Origin: Limnanthes douglasii subsp. nivea
Lineage: Eukaryota; Streptophyta; Magnoliopsida; Brassicales; Limnanthaceae
Assembly: GCA_036936605.1 (NCBI GenBank)
Contig: JAUPFV010000004.1
Span: 138,917,973-138,981,972, forward strand
Direction: 5' to 3'
DNA: 64,000 nucleotides
The notes under the pieces are model-generated. The model searched no databases. It was not told the origin of the DNA and worked only from the letters and a program-made list of their open reading frames with translations. Below, in pieces: positions 53,739 to 63,089 of the stretch (the first letter of the stretch is position 1; each line of letters opens with the position of its first letter). Made by a program: the position numbers and the translations under genes.

Positions 53739-53816
53739 GTAAGTTTTTATTTTAAATTTCTGTTTGAATCTCTCCTTTCTTCTTTGTACTAACCAATTTC
53801 TCTTTTGTTTTAATAG
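53739..53816 (+). other. predicted 78-bp intron in the antisense gene
   Basis: Donor CC|GTAAGT at 53739, T-rich body, a perfect plant-type branch site TACTAAC at 53787-53793, and acceptor TTTTAATAG at 53816. Splicing joins codon halves C|AG (Gln) and keeps the frame open into exon 2. In element C the homologous coding text also diverges just after this position, consistent with an intron there. Confidence 0.85.
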
Positions 53817-54055
53817 AGTTACCAAAGGAGTTCGGGGACTACCTGAAGGCCGGACAGACTACCTGTGGCAAAATCAACGCATGGGCTGCAGAGAACTGGG
53901 AGAACCGTTTCCACAAGGCCTTTACCACTGGAAACCTAGCAAGGTCCCATCTATGGAACACAACAGGTCGGAGAGATCTATCCTGGGAAGAGCTTGCCAC
54001 CCAGCCTGATGAAGACATTGTGCTAAGAAGGTCCCATGAGCCCCAAGCAAAATGA
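53817..54055 (+). CDS. antisense gene of element E, exon 2
   Basis: About 79 codons in phase with exon 1: LPKEFGDYLKAGQTTCGKIN, AWAAENWENRFHKAF and DLSWEELATQPDED, ending QAK and TGA at 54053-54055. The TGA overlaps the ATG at 54052 of the next frame by two bases, within a run of four A (GCAAAATGAAAGG). Reading on therefore needs a one-base slip. I think the original protein ran straight on and a single-base change in the A run caused the break, but a programmed slip or re-initiation cannot be excluded. Confidence 0.75.
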
Positions 54056-55326
54056 AAGGCAAAAAGAAGAAAGGCAAGAAGGCGGAAGGTGATACTGAGA
54101 AGGAGGCCCCAACAGACACAGAAGGACTGGCCCAGGTTCAAATTGATGCAGCCCTTTTACAAGTGGTGGAGCAGGAGAGCGAAAAGCATGAAGTGAATCT
54201 CCTAAAACCCTCAAGAGCTTCAAAGAGGACTCGCAAGCAAGCAAGTGGAGGTGCTGACAGGGAAGCTAAGAAGAAAAAGACTTCCCAAGGAGATGAGATT
54301 GCTCTCCGGGACCAGGAGCCCTCTTTCCCTACTGACCCAACATTGGCCGAAGAGATCCCAAGGGACTTTCAAGAGGAGATTCCAAAGGAATTCCATACAG
54401 ATGAAGTTGAGGGGGGAGAGCTTAACTTGGATGAAATGGACATCACCGGTCTGGGTGGGCTTGGTGAATATTTTCTGGGCCTGCCCCGTGACGAGTTCGC
54501 AGGGCCCTACATCCCTCCGAGCAGCTCCAACACAGTCAATTTTAACGGTAAGACTTTCATGGTTTCTAGCGAGAAAGATATTATAGCACACTCTCTTCTT
54601 AGCAATGTACAACCAGTGCTTACTTTGAAAAGGCAAGTCCGAAGTCAGGCAGACACCATCAAAGACCTCAAGTCTGAGAAGGAAAAACTGTTCGAGGACC
54701 TCCGGACTGCTGCCAATAAGGTTGATTTGCTCAAGGAGGCAAATGACCAACTAAAGAAGAATCAAGATGAAAACAACACAAAAGTTGCTTCTTTGGAGGA
54801 GACCATAAAAGATCTCCGGGCTAAGCTGTCCGGACTGGAGAAAGACCTGAAAATTTCAAGGGGAGAAACTGCAGCCAAGGAGAAACTCGTCACCAACCTG
54901 ACCACTGACAAAATCGCTTTAGAGAATGCAGTGACTCAGGCTGTTGAAGAGAAGGCTGTTTTGGTGAGGGACCAAGAGGCCACAATCAAGGCCAAGATCA
55001 ACGCCTATGCTAGGGAGATGATACAGAGCGAGGAGCTAATGATTCAAAAGGTGAAGTCTGATATGGTCCTCCTGTTTCACGAGAAATTTCCGAAGAGGAG
55101 ACTGGGGGACTTATGGCGCTATGTGGATGATGATGACCTCCCATACTATACTATGATTGACGAGGGTTATTCCGGCGAGTCCGCATCTGATAATGAAGAG
55201 GAAACTGGAGAGAGCCCAGGCGAAGAAGAGATTGATCCCAAGGGAAAAAAGATAGTCGAAGAGAAGAGCAATATCAAGGACAAGAAGACAGACGAGGGCG
55301 AGCCATCTTCAAAGGCTCAGCCTTAA
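54052..55326 (+). CDS. antisense gene of element E, C-terminal coiled-coil part
   Basis: Open for 424 codons. Lys-rich start (KGKKKKGKKAEGDTE, possible nuclear localisation signals), an acidic middle, then a long heptad-rich coiled coil at about residues 190-330 (LKRQVRSQADTIKDLKSEKE, DLRTAANKVDLLKEANDQL, VASLEETIKDLRAKLSGLEK). A conserved block follows, MVLLFHEKFPKRRLGDLWRYV, paralleled in element C by HEHYPYLKLGSFWGHV, and then an acidic/Lys-rich tail to TAA at 55326. The coiled coil suggests oligomerisation. Codon use shows no decay, in keeping with the recent insertion. Confidence 0.82.
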   Translation: MKGKKKKGKKAEGDTEKEAPTDTEGLAQVQIDAALLQVVEQESEKHEVNLLKPSRASKRTRKQASGGADREAKKKKTSQGDEIALRDQEPSFPTDPTLAEEIPRDFQEEIPKEFHTDEVEGGELNLDEMDITGLGGLGEYFLGLPRDEFAGPYIPPSSSNTVNFNGKTFMVSSEKDIIAHSLLSNVQPVLTLKRQVRSQADTIKDLKSEKEKLFEDLRTAANKVDLLKEANDQLKKNQDENNTKVASLEETIKDLRAKLSGLEKDLKISRGETAAKEKLVTNLTTDKIALENAVTQAVEEKAVLVRDQEATIKAKINAYAREMIQSEELMIQKVKSDMVLLFHEKFPKRRLGDLWRYVDDDDLPYYTMIDEGYSGESASDNEEETGESPGEEEIDPKGKKIVEEKSNIKDKKTDEGEPSSKAQP

Positions 55327-55785
55327 TTTAAAAATTTATTTTGCTTATCTTTTATTCGAACTAAAGTCCTTGGAAGGCCAAGGCACTCTTTTTGTGATGG
55401 TGTCCGTATTATTCGGACAGATGTTTTGTACTGTGCCCAAACTTGTTCAAACATTCCTTGGAAGGCCAAGGCAATTTTAAGTTGTTGAATGAATGAATGT
55501 TTTATTTTGCTCAACCATCCTCTTCTTTCATTATTTGTTTAAATAACTGGAGTTTAAGTAGTTTTATTGTGTTTTGAGAGTATTAAGACTCTCCGGCTAG
55601 AATTTAAATAGCCCTTAGATCTTTTAGTCCGGGTAGTATGATAAGAGATAAAATTTTGAAAATACTTAGAGAATTTTGAAGAAGGCACCAAGTTTTATTG
55701 AAAGCTCTCCGTGCCACCAAAGAGGGGAAGGTATGCCCCCAAATATTTACATGGATGTTTAAACAAGTAAATATTTACACAAGTG
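55327..55785. other. gap between convergent antisense gene and pol of element E
   Basis: Noncoding. It holds two copies of the interrupted dyad CCTTGGAAGGCCAAGG (55368-55383 and 55456-55471), probably in both 3' untranslated regions or at the shared 3' end. Element B keeps both in the matching place. Confidence 0.75.
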
Positions 55786-58674
55786 TTATTCCAAGTACAT
55801 TCGAAGGTGTTCAATATTCCAAGGGTGAGTTAAAACCCTACCATCTTTATCTTCCAACCAATAAGTCCCAGGCTTGATTCTTTCAACCACAGTATACGGA
55901 CCCTCCCAGGTTGGGGCCAGCTTTCCGAAGAGCTTTTCCTTAGTATGCAAGAAAACTTTCCTTAATACTTTATCTCCTGGTTGAAAATCTCTCCTTTTAA
56001 CTTTAGAAGCAAACCTGCTTCTCATCAAGCCCTGATAGTGTGCAATTCTAAGATGAGCTTTAACCCGTCTTTCTTCGATCAAATCGAGCTGATTTCTAAT
56101 TGCTATCTCATTAGCATGTCCGGAGAAGTTATGAATACGAAAGGAAGGGAGTGTCTTCTCTATGGGAGCTACTGCATCCATTCCATAGACCAAGGCAAAG
56201 GGGGATTCTTGGGTTGTAGCCCCAGGTGTTGTCCGGTAGGCCCACAAGACTTCTTGTAGATAACTAGGCCACTTCCCAGCAGCCCCTTCTAAATTCTTCT
56301 TTAAACCGGACAGTATCGTTCTATTAGCCACTTCAACTTGCCCATTGGCTTGAGGGTGGAAAGGTGAAGAAAAGCAGTGCTGAATACCCCTTGAGGCACA
56401 GAAGCTTTCCATTTCTCTGTTGTCAAACTGTGGCCCATTGTCTGTTGTTATCTTATGTGGGACACCGAATCTGCAACATATGTTGGACAGAATGAATTTT
56501 ATGACAGCTTTTGAGGTTGTCCCTGCCAGGGGAGCTGCTTCTACCCACTTTGAAAAGTAATCGATGGCCACAATTATGGTTTTACGCCCTCCGGAAGCCA
56601 CAGGGAGAGGTCCAACCAAGTCCAATCCCCATCGAGCAAAAGGGATGGGCTCAGAAATTGATTCCAAAGGAATGACTGGTACATGAATTTCATTGTTGTA
56701 CCTCTGGCATGGGTCACACCTTCTCACCAGCTCCTTAGCATCTTTCATGATTGATGGCCAATAATATCCGGAGAGTAACACTCTTCTTGTCAAAGCTCTA
56801 AATCCACAATGGGCTGATCCCTCACCATCATGCAATTCGGAGAGAACCATTTTTGACTCATGATCCCCTAAACAACGTAGGAGAGGTTTGCTGTAGGACT
56901 TTTTGTACAAGACTTCTCTAATCATAATGAAACCACGAGCCCTGTGTTTCAATGTTCTGGCTTGTGATTTATCCAAGGGCACGATACCACCGGACAGATA
57001 TTGTATAAGAGGAGACCTCCAATCTTGAGGCCGATGTACCTGTATTTCAAAGACTTCCTCTTTTCCACCATCACCAAGTTCAATAGAAGGGCTTTCAAGC
57101 ACATGGATCCATGGGTAGGACTCCGTATATGCTATCGTTGCCAATGAATCTGCTAGCTCATTTTCTGCCCGGGGGATGTGCTCATAGACAACAGCTTTAA
57201 ACTTTAACGCTTCATTTTTGAGGAGGAGTAAATACTTGACCAATTGCTCCTTTCTAGCCTCTGATAGGCCCAAGGCATGGTGGACAAGCAACTGGGAGTC
57301 ACTTAGTAGCTTGACCCTTTTAGCTCCACAGATATAGGCCAACTTTAACCCAGCTATGGCTGCTTCGTACTCGGCCTCATTATTGGATGCCCTGAAAGCA
57401 AAACAAATAGCTTGGTACATGTTGTCCCCGTAGGGGGAAGTGAGACATATTCCTGCCCCAGATCCCATGGTACTAGACCCTCCGTCTGTTCGAACAATCC
57501 ACACTTTCTTGTCTTTTGAATCAGTAGGCTGCTTTGAATCCCTGTGAGAGTGGAATTCAACCAGAAAATCAGCCACAGCTTGGGCTTTTACCGCTGTCCG
57601 GGGAGCAAAGTCTATGTCGAAGTCCCCCAACTCTACTGACCACTTGGTCATTCTGCTTGAAATGTTTGCTTTTTGAAGGACATTCTTTAAAGGGAAAGAC
57701 GTCCGGACGACGATAGGATGAGCCTGGAAATTGGGCCTCATTTTTCTTGCAGCTATCACCAAAGCCAATGCCAGTTTCTCAAGTTTCAAGTAACGCCTCT
57801 CAGCATCAATCAAGCTTTTGCTGATGTAGTACACTGGGTGAGGATGCCCATCAACCTCTCTTACCAGCACAGCACTGATGGCACAACTTGAAACAGCCAG
57901 ATACACAAAGAGGGTCTCCCCATCAATTGGTTTGAACAAAGTTTTGGGAGAGGAAAGATGTTTCTTGATTTCATTGAACGCTTCATCACACTGTGGTGTC
58001 CATTCAAACCCCTTTGCACCCTTCAAGGTTTGAAAGAAAGGAGCACACCTGTCCGAAGACCTGGAGATGAATCTGTTCAAGGCAGCCAATCTCCCCGTTA
58101 ATCGCTGCACTTCTTTAATGTTTCGAGGAGGCTCCATCTGGAATAAGGCATTGAGTTGGTCTGGGTCGGGCTGTATTCCATGCTCACTTATGACATACCC
58201 TAAGAATTTCCCGGACTGCACTCCGAACACACACTTTTCAGGGTTTAGTTTTAAATTTACTTTGGCCGAGTTGGCAACAGTTTCTTGGAGGTCGGACAAG
58301 TGCAACTGCTCATCCACGCTTTTCACCATCATATCGTCAATGTAAACTTCCATATTTCTTCCAATTTGATCAGCAAATGCTTTGTTGACTAACCTTTGAT
58401 AAGTAGCCCCAGCATTTTTCAAGCCAAAGGGCATCACCTTGTAGCAATGTAGTCCCCTATCAGTGACAAACGTGGTGTGCTCTTGATATTTTGGATCTAC
58501 TTGGATCTGATTGTACCCGGAGACGGCATCCATGAAGGAGAGTAGCTTGTTCCCTGAAGTAGAGTCTACTAGCTGATCTATCCGGGGGACCGGATACAAA
58601 TATTTTGGGCAAGCTCTATTGAGGTCTGTGAAGTCAATGCACATACGCCATTTACCATTCTTCTTTTTGACCAA
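55786..58674 (-). CDS. element E pol: RT, RNase H, archaeal-like RNase H, integrase (962 codons)
   Basis: Reverse transcribes and integrates the element. RT: D49 in FMDAVSGYNQI and YIDD at 111-114. RT-linked RNase H: about 225-375 (YLAVSSCAISAVLV, RYLKLEKLALALVIAARK, RMTKWSVELGDFDIDFAPR). Second RNase H: 391-518 with D397 (TDGGSS), E435 (EAEYEA), D459 (LLSDSQL) and D509 (ELADSLA), the domain whose presence characterises the Tat lineage. Integrase: zinc-binding H615, H622, C653, C656, and the catalytic D685, D745, E781 with exactly 35 residues between the last two. The C-terminal part ends at HLRMYLE. The frame begins at an internal Met. The true RT start lies upstream across a 1-bp deletion near 58684. 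Confidence 0.96.
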   Translation of the reverse strand: MVKKKNGKWRMCIDFTDLNRACPKYLYPVPRIDQLVDSTSGNKLLSFMDAVSGYNQIQVDPKYQEHTTFVTDRGLHCYKVMPFGLKNAGATYQRLVNKAFADQIGRNMEVYIDDMMVKSVDEQLHLSDLQETVANSAKVNLKLNPEKCVFGVQSGKFLGYVISEHGIQPDPDQLNALFQMEPPRNIKEVQRLTGRLAALNRFISRSSDRCAPFFQTLKGAKGFEWTPQCDEAFNEIKKHLSSPKTLFKPIDGETLFVYLAVSSCAISAVLVREVDGHPHPVYYISKSLIDAERRYLKLEKLALALVIAARKMRPNFQAHPIVVRTSFPLKNVLQKANISSRMTKWSVELGDFDIDFAPRTAVKAQAVADFLVEFHSHRDSKQPTDSKDKKVWIVRTDGGSSTMGSGAGICLTSPYGDNMYQAICFAFRASNNEAEYEAAIAGLKLAYICGAKRVKLLSDSQLLVHHALGLSEARKEQLVKYLLLLKNEALKFKAVVYEHIPRAENELADSLATIAYTESYPWIHVLESPSIELGDGGKEEVFEIQVHRPQDWRSPLIQYLSGGIVPLDKSQARTLKHRARGFIMIREVLYKKSYSKPLLRCLGDHESKMVLSELHDGEGSAHCGFRALTRRVLLSGYYWPSIMKDAKELVRRCDPCQRYNNEIHVPVIPLESISEPIPFARWGLDLVGPLPVASGGRKTIIVAIDYFSKWVEAAPLAGTTSKAVIKFILSNICCRFGVPHKITTDNGPQFDNREMESFCASRGIQHCFSSPFHPQANGQVEVANRTILSGLKKNLEGAAGKWPSYLQEVLWAYRTTPGATTQESPFALVYGMDAVAPIEKTLPSFRIHNFSGHANEIAIRNQLDLIEERRVKAHLRIAHYQGLMRSRFASKVKRRDFQPGDKVLRKVFLHTKEKLFGKLAPTWEGPYTVVERIKPGTYWLEDKDGRVLTHPWNIEHLRMYLE

Positions 58675-58684
58675 GACAGGATTG

Positions 58685-59075
58685 GCAGTTACAAAGGGTA
58701 TTGAGATTCTTTAATATGCCCCATCTTTGTGAGTCTGTCAACCTCTTGCACTATGACATCAGCCTTTTCTTTTGAGAAAGCTCTCCTCTTTTGTACCACT
58801 GGTGCCACATCTCTCCGGACAGATAGGTGATGGGAAATCACCTCTGATGGAACTCCAGTAACATCAGCATTGCACCAAGCAAAAACGTGCTGATGGTTTT
58901 TCAAGAATTTCAACATCTCTTCTTTCAACATTGGTGGCATTTTGGACCCTATCCTGACACTTTTTCCTTCTTCCAAGCAGTGCGTTTCAACCTCTTCAAT
59001 CGGAATCAACACTCCGGGGGTCTCTCTGGGGTCATCAATTTCACCCTCACCCCTAGGAAGACCCTCGGACTGCTA
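58685..59075 (-). pseudogene. element E start of pol between the conserved TAG and the RT frameshift
   Basis: From TAG (minus strand of 59073-59075) the same frame continues QSEGLPRGEGEIDDPRETPG, VLIPIEEVETHCL, HVFAWCNADVTGVP and KADVIVQEVDRLTKMGHI, ending SQYPL and then TAA. Comparison with B (SQYPLWTANPVL) shows a 1-bp loss here (TTGTAACTGCC against TTATGGACAGCC) that shifts the frame into 55786-58674. It is the only lesion separating this N-terminal RT segment from the rest of pol. Confidence 0.88.
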
Positions 59076-60146
59076 TTGATCATTTATACGGACTGCCCCC
59101 AGCGTTCGTGGAGCCAAGGCAGTGGCATAGCATTCTCTTGCAATCTTCTGGCTGCTCCGGACAACCCCAACCTGTCCCTGAACAACATACTTTAAACACT
59201 GATGGACTGTCGAAGCCACTGCATGCATCCTAGAGAGCCAAGATCTCCCCAGAATAGCATTATAGCAAGTGGGACAATCCACCACAATGAAGAGTATTCT
59301 AACCATTTTCTTGAAAGGGCCCCTGCCCAATAACACCTCTTCTTCAAACTCCCCGATCACATCGGCTGAGCTGCCCGTGAAACCCACAATTGACCTGTCC
59401 GACTTCTGAATCACAGCTGGATTTTTCATTTTCTTGTAAGTGTTTAGAAAAAGGATATTGGTAGAGCTTCCAGTATCCACCAGAATTCGCCTTATCTCAT
59501 TGCCCCCTATAGATGCTCCTATAACAACAGCATCCTCATGAGGGCCAGAAATATCTCTCAAATCATCGTCATCAAAGACTATGAATAGGAATGAGTTTGG
59601 AGATTGATAAGATGTCATGCCTCCTTCTAGCTGGGAGGCTAAATTATGAACATGCCTCTTTCTTGAAGAAGCAGTAGGAGCAGTCATTGTGTCCCCTCCG
59701 AAAATCGTCAGTGACTCGAAGAATTTAATGAGCCCGGAGACTGTCTTAGAATGCTCTTCTATGGCACCCACCTTATTTCGCGTTGGATCAGGATCCAAGT
59801 ATTCGGATTCCACATCAAACCTTTCAACTATTACCATGGCCCCCTCTGGGACGGCATTACTTGGACCAACCCGGTGAGTGTTGTCAGGCCTGTTGCCTCC
59901 TTTTCTTTTAACGTATGCACCTAACTTTCCCCTTTCAATCAAGTTTTGTACCTCTTGTTTCAATGCTATACAATCATCAGTGGTATGGCCAATATCATTG
60001 TGGTATTGGCAAAAGGAGTTGTTACGATGCTCTCTGGGAGACTGCAAGGTTGCCGGTCTCCGGTAGTGTACCTCATCTTTTGTTTTATCAAAAATGGTGG
60101 CCACGCTTTCTTTAAGTTCTGCGAACCACTCCGGTTGGACCCATGA
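59073..60146 (-). CDS. element E nucleocapsid-protease part of gag-pro, ending at TAG
   Basis: Open from about 60146 (first Met at 60104) to TAG. A zinc-knuckle-like FCQYHNDIGHTTDDC lies near residue 31-45 of the Met-initiated frame. A linker with ESEYLDPDPTRN and FFESLTIFGGDT follows. The retropepsin is residues about 170-300, with ILVDTGSS (DTG at 210-212), VGFTGSSADVIGEF and the second conserved segment YNAILGRSWLSRMH. All expected protease residues are present. The frame stops at TAG followed by CAG TCC, the position where A, B and C also stop. In the intact element this part would be fused to gag upstream. Confidence 0.88.
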   Translation of the reverse strand, partial: SWVQPEWFAELKESVATIFDKTKDEVHYRRPATLQSPREHRNNSFCQYHNDIGHTTDDCIALKQEVQNLIERGKLGAYVKRKGGNRPDNTHRVGPSNAVPEGAMVIVERFDVESEYLDPDPTRNKVGAIEEHSKTVSGLIKFFESLTIFGGDTMTAPTASSRKRHVHNLASQLEGGMTSYQSPNSFLFIVFDDDDLRDISGPHEDAVVIGASIGGNEIRRILVDTGSSTNILFLNTYKKMKNPAVIQKSDRSIVGFTGSSADVIGEFEEEVLLGRGPFKKMVRILFIVVDCPTCYNAILGRSWLSRMHAVASTVHQCLKYVVQGQVGVVRSSQKIARECYATALAPRTLGAVRINDQ

Positions 60147-61384
60147 GCAGGAGCAGCTGGCTGGGACTGAGCTTTTCCTCTACCATGCCCCTGTCCGGTT
60201 TCTCTTGTTCTATTCCCGGACTGGTTTTGATTTGGAGTTGGTGTCACCGGGGTGGATCTCACCTGTCTTTGCACCCTGGTCTTTTTTGTTTCATCAACGT
60301 TTATTTGCTTGCCAACTTGATTTAGCAATCCTCCCCAGGTCATGGCTTTCTTCCTGGTCACCGAATCAGCCAGGTTGCCTGGGTTCAAACCTTGTCTTAG
60401 GGATGCTATTGCCACCTGTTCGAAGCAATCAGCCAACCCATTCTTTGTGTTTACAAAACGACTTATGTACTCCTTTAACGACTCATTTGGCTCTTGGGCA
60501 CAATGGATTATTGTGTCTCCATTGCCCTTCAGCTCCTTACTCCCCACAAACTGCCTTCGAAAGGCCACCCAAAAAGTATCAAAGTCTTTAATACAACCCT
60601 GAGGCAGGCTGTTGTACCATTTCAGAGCACTCCCCGTAAAAGATTGGGAGAATGCCCTACAGAGTAGTTTATCATCATCATCAAAGTTCATCATGAAGTT
60701 CTTAAATTGCTCCAGATGATTGTCCGGATCAGTACTGCCATCATACTTCTCCATCTTAGTACTGTCAAACCTCTTAGGGAGGTTTCCGGACAGGATTTTA
60801 GAAGACAGTGGAGACTGCCTCAAATTCCTTCCACGACTGAACACGGTATCCTCATTAGGAGTTGCAAAGATACCTGGCTCATCGTGGAAAGCAAAAGGAT
60901 CCATCAACATCTTGTCCGTATACCTCCGGTGGTGAGATGACCCCTTTCCAATATGCCTTTTCATTCTTCCATGGTGATCTCTTTTTCTCGAATACTTCTT
61001 TACCTGCTTTTGCTTTTTCTTGGTTCGACCCTCATCACTGCTAGAGGACAAGGATTTTTCATTTCCCTCACTGTCCGAAGAGCTGCCCGAAGATTCTGAA
61101 CTTGAGTCAGAGCTCTCCACAGGCTTGGACCGGTGAGACTTTTTAGAACTAGCATGTGTCTTTTTAGTACTCACATGAGTTTTTGAAGCCTCAGGCTCTC
61201 TAGGGTTGTAGGTGTGATGAACAACCGATGCCTTGGATTTTTCTTTCACGCCCATTTTGGCCTTTTCAGCCCTCAGAGCTTCTATCTCAAGCCTTAACCT
61301 GTCACGCTCTTGGACAGTATACTCATCGTTCTCTTCCACCACTTCGAGCAAAGCTGGTGGAAGCTCTGGATTATCCGGATTCAT
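60147..61384 (-). CDS. element E gag (N-terminal 410 codons)
   Basis: Start ATG at 61384 (MNPDNPELPPALLEVVEEND), 54 bases after the PBS. A short coiled coil (YTVQERDRLRLEIEALRAEK), a Ser/acidic tract (SSDSSSESSGSSSDSE), a basic tract (KKKQKQVKKYSRKRD), then the capsid domain: MEKYDGSTDPDNHLEQFKNF, LLCRAFSQSFTG, LKWYNSLPQGC, FDTFWVAFRRQF, GNGDTIIHCAQEPNESLKEY and GGLLNQVGKQINVDE. A Gln/Pro/Gly-rich linker follows. Near 60150 about 30 bp present in B (SQQSRNKRGP) is missing, which shifts the frame. The remaining codons of that frame down to 59966 are out-of-frame text. Confidence 0.9.
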
Positions 61385-61436
61385 TCGGACAGAATTTCTT
61401 TGCTTGGTTTTGAATACTTGATTCAGGCACCGTCGC

Positions 61437-61454
61437 CTCCCACTGTGGTCGCCA
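61437..61454 (-). promoter_or_regulatory. element E primer binding site
   Basis: Minus-strand TGGCGACCACAGTGGGAG, three bases inside the 5' LTR. Identical to that of element B. Confidence 0.87.
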
Positions 61455-61457
61455 ATT

Positions 61458-61914
61458 TGGTGTGGATAAAAGTAGCCTGAGGGTAGGCTGGTAATTTCAA
61501 GTAGAGTTTCAGGGTGGTGTAAGGGTGTTTCAAGGTGGTGTAAGGGTGTTTCAAGGTGGTGTAAGGGTGTTTCAAGGTGGAGAGAGCATTAAGCAGCTTG
61601 GAGTAGTTAATTTTTGTTACCAGAAGTTAATGCTGGTGGTTGAGTATTTATAGTGTGATGCTTGGGCCCTTATGGGCTTTCGGGTCAAGTTTAATGGACC
61701 CGGGTCATGTTTAAAGACCCATGAGTTCTAAGCAGGAGGACAGGTAGCTTAGTCAGGAAGCGTTTAGGTTTTTTAGTACTTTTGTCATAGTTCGAACAGC
61801 CTTAGGCTCACATTGGTTCGAAGTGATCTGTCCGGTCCAAAAGTTCTGTCCGGTTTTCGGAGAGAATTACACTAATCTGCCCTTCCGGGGAGTATTCTGA
61901 ATTCGGACTCATCA
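61458..61914 (-). repeat. element E 5' LTR (457 bp)
   Basis: Same ends as the 3' LTR but with three rather than two copies of the 22-bp GGTGTAAGGGTGTTTCAAGGT unit. TATA box TATAAATA on the minus strand of about 61646-61653, so the repeats fall downstream of it, in the transcribed R/U5 part. Confidence 0.95.
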
Positions 61915-61919
61915 ATATT

Positions 61920-62850
61920 ATTTTGACTTCTTCATCTGATACTTTCCACAAAACCATCATGGCGCATTTTAGCTCCGAATTTTCTATGAAGGATTTGAGG
62001 TTCTTGCTCTATTTCCTTGGCATATGTGTGACTTGACACAATGGAGGATTGTTTTTATCTTAGAGAAAATACGTCGAGGACATTATTCGATAGACTAGAA
62101 TGAGTTCTTGCAAGCTGACTCTCGCTCCTGTTGATACAAAGCCAAAAGTTAGTGCCACTAAATGTGAGTTATTTGCTGATCTAACACTGTACCACAGCCT
62201 TGCTGGTGCACTCTAATAGCTTATATTTACTCGGTCAGATATCTCTTACACTATCTAAAAATTTTATTTACATATGCATGCTTCTCGAGACGAGCATATG
62301 AATGATTTAAAGCAAACCATACGGTATATCCAAGGAGCTCTACATCTCTCTCCTTCTTCCATTATATCTCTTATCTCGTATACTAATGCGTATTGAAGAG
62401 GGTGTCCAGATACTCGACGTTCAACATCCAGATATTTTATCTTTTTAGGTGACAAATTGATTTTGTGGTCATCAAAGCGTTAACCTACTCTTTTTCGATC
62501 TAGTACAGAGCTGAATACATAAGGCTAGCTAATGTTGTTCCTAAGTTTTGTTGGCTGCGTAATGTTCTTTTGGAACTTTATTGTCCCATCCGTAAAGCTA
62601 CATTGGTGTATTCTGATAATGTGAGTGCTATTTATCTTTCTGAGAATCCCGTCCAACACTAGTGCACGAAGCATATTGAAATGGATATCCATTTTGTTCG
62701 AGAAAAAGTAGTGCAACATGCAGTTCGAGTTTGCCACATGCCATCTAGGTACTAGGTTGTCGATATTTTCACAAAGGGCTGCCTCTTGTCTTATTCGACG
62801 ATTTTCAGATCAATCTCAATATTCGTGAACCTCCAATTTTGAATGCATAT
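61920..62850 (+). pseudogene. element D pol, downstream part: RT end and RNase H
   Basis: Continues the copia RT beyond the YVDD region: LTSSSDTFHKTIMAHFSSEF, SMKDLRFLLYFLGI (61920-62030), CKLTLAPVDTKPK (62110s), then YTI-type and IRYIQGALHL text (62300-62350) and the RNase H YRAEYIRLANVV, LVYSDNVSAIYLSENP, TKHIEMDIHFVREK (62500-62710). Stops and shifts are throughout. The join with 51508 is exact if E and one ATATT are removed. Confidence 0.86.
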
Positions 62851-62853
62851 GAG

Positions 62854-63063
62854 TGATAGAATACAAAATATTTGTACATATTTAGTATATCTTATTACCT
62901 AAATAGTTCCTACCTAAATTGTAGCCTAATTGGTAACTACCTAAATTATAACCTAATTAGTAGATGCATAAATTATACCCTAATTGGTAGCTAATGACTT
63001 TGTGTGTATATATATATATATTACTTCTTTTTAATGAGAAAGACACAAAATTATATTCTTCCA
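62854..63063 (+). repeat. element D 3' LTR
   Basis: TGATAGAATACAAAATATTTG to about TTATATTCTTCCA. It has the same TAATTGGTAGCT / CCTAAATTAT units as the 5' LTR and a (TA)n at 63007-63021. Confidence 0.75.
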
Positions 63064-63089
63064 GTAACCAGTATGTTCATTATTTCCTA

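Larger units (their letters stand above)
51509..61914 (-). mobile_element. Ty3/gypsy Tat-type LTR retrotransposon E, 10.4 kb, recent
   Basis: Minus-strand element. 5' LTR 61458-61914, PBS, gag 61384, pol end 55786, then an antisense gene (plus strand 52382-55326), PPT and 3' LTR 51509-51945. Perfect 5-bp duplication ATATT (51504-51508, 61915-61919). The LTRs differ by about four substitutions, one 1-bp indel and one extra 22-bp repeat unit. About 1% divergence suggests a few hundred thousand years at 1.3e-8 per site per year (rate assumed). Two lesions, a gag deletion/frameshift near 60150 and a 1-bp deletion in RT near 58684, make this copy non-autonomous unless complemented. Confidence 0.96.
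47282..63063 (+). mobile_element. Ty1/copia element D, split by a hAT-like element and by gypsy element E
   Basis: 5' LTR about 47282-48128 (itself interrupted at 47328-47984), PBS at 48129, gag 48247, pol to 51508, then element E, then the rest of pol 61920-62850 and the 3' LTR 62854-63063. The LTRs share TATATTTAGNACATCTTATT-like text, repeats of TAATTNGTAGCT and CCTAAATTAT, and an end at ATTATATTC. The exact left end is uncertain. With E and the hAT-like insertion removed it would be about 4.7 kb, typical for copia. The coding region is heavily broken. Confidence 0.82.

Noticed and set aside
55087..55326. Treating the antisense ORF of E as a captured host gene of known function
   Set aside because: The only resemblance I can name is to a transposon-associated family (Transposase_28). 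No host protein is recognised, so no function is assigned.
60094..60591. 165-codon plus-strand frame opposite element E gag
   Set aside because: Same reason: it is antisense shadow text over conserved gag codons.
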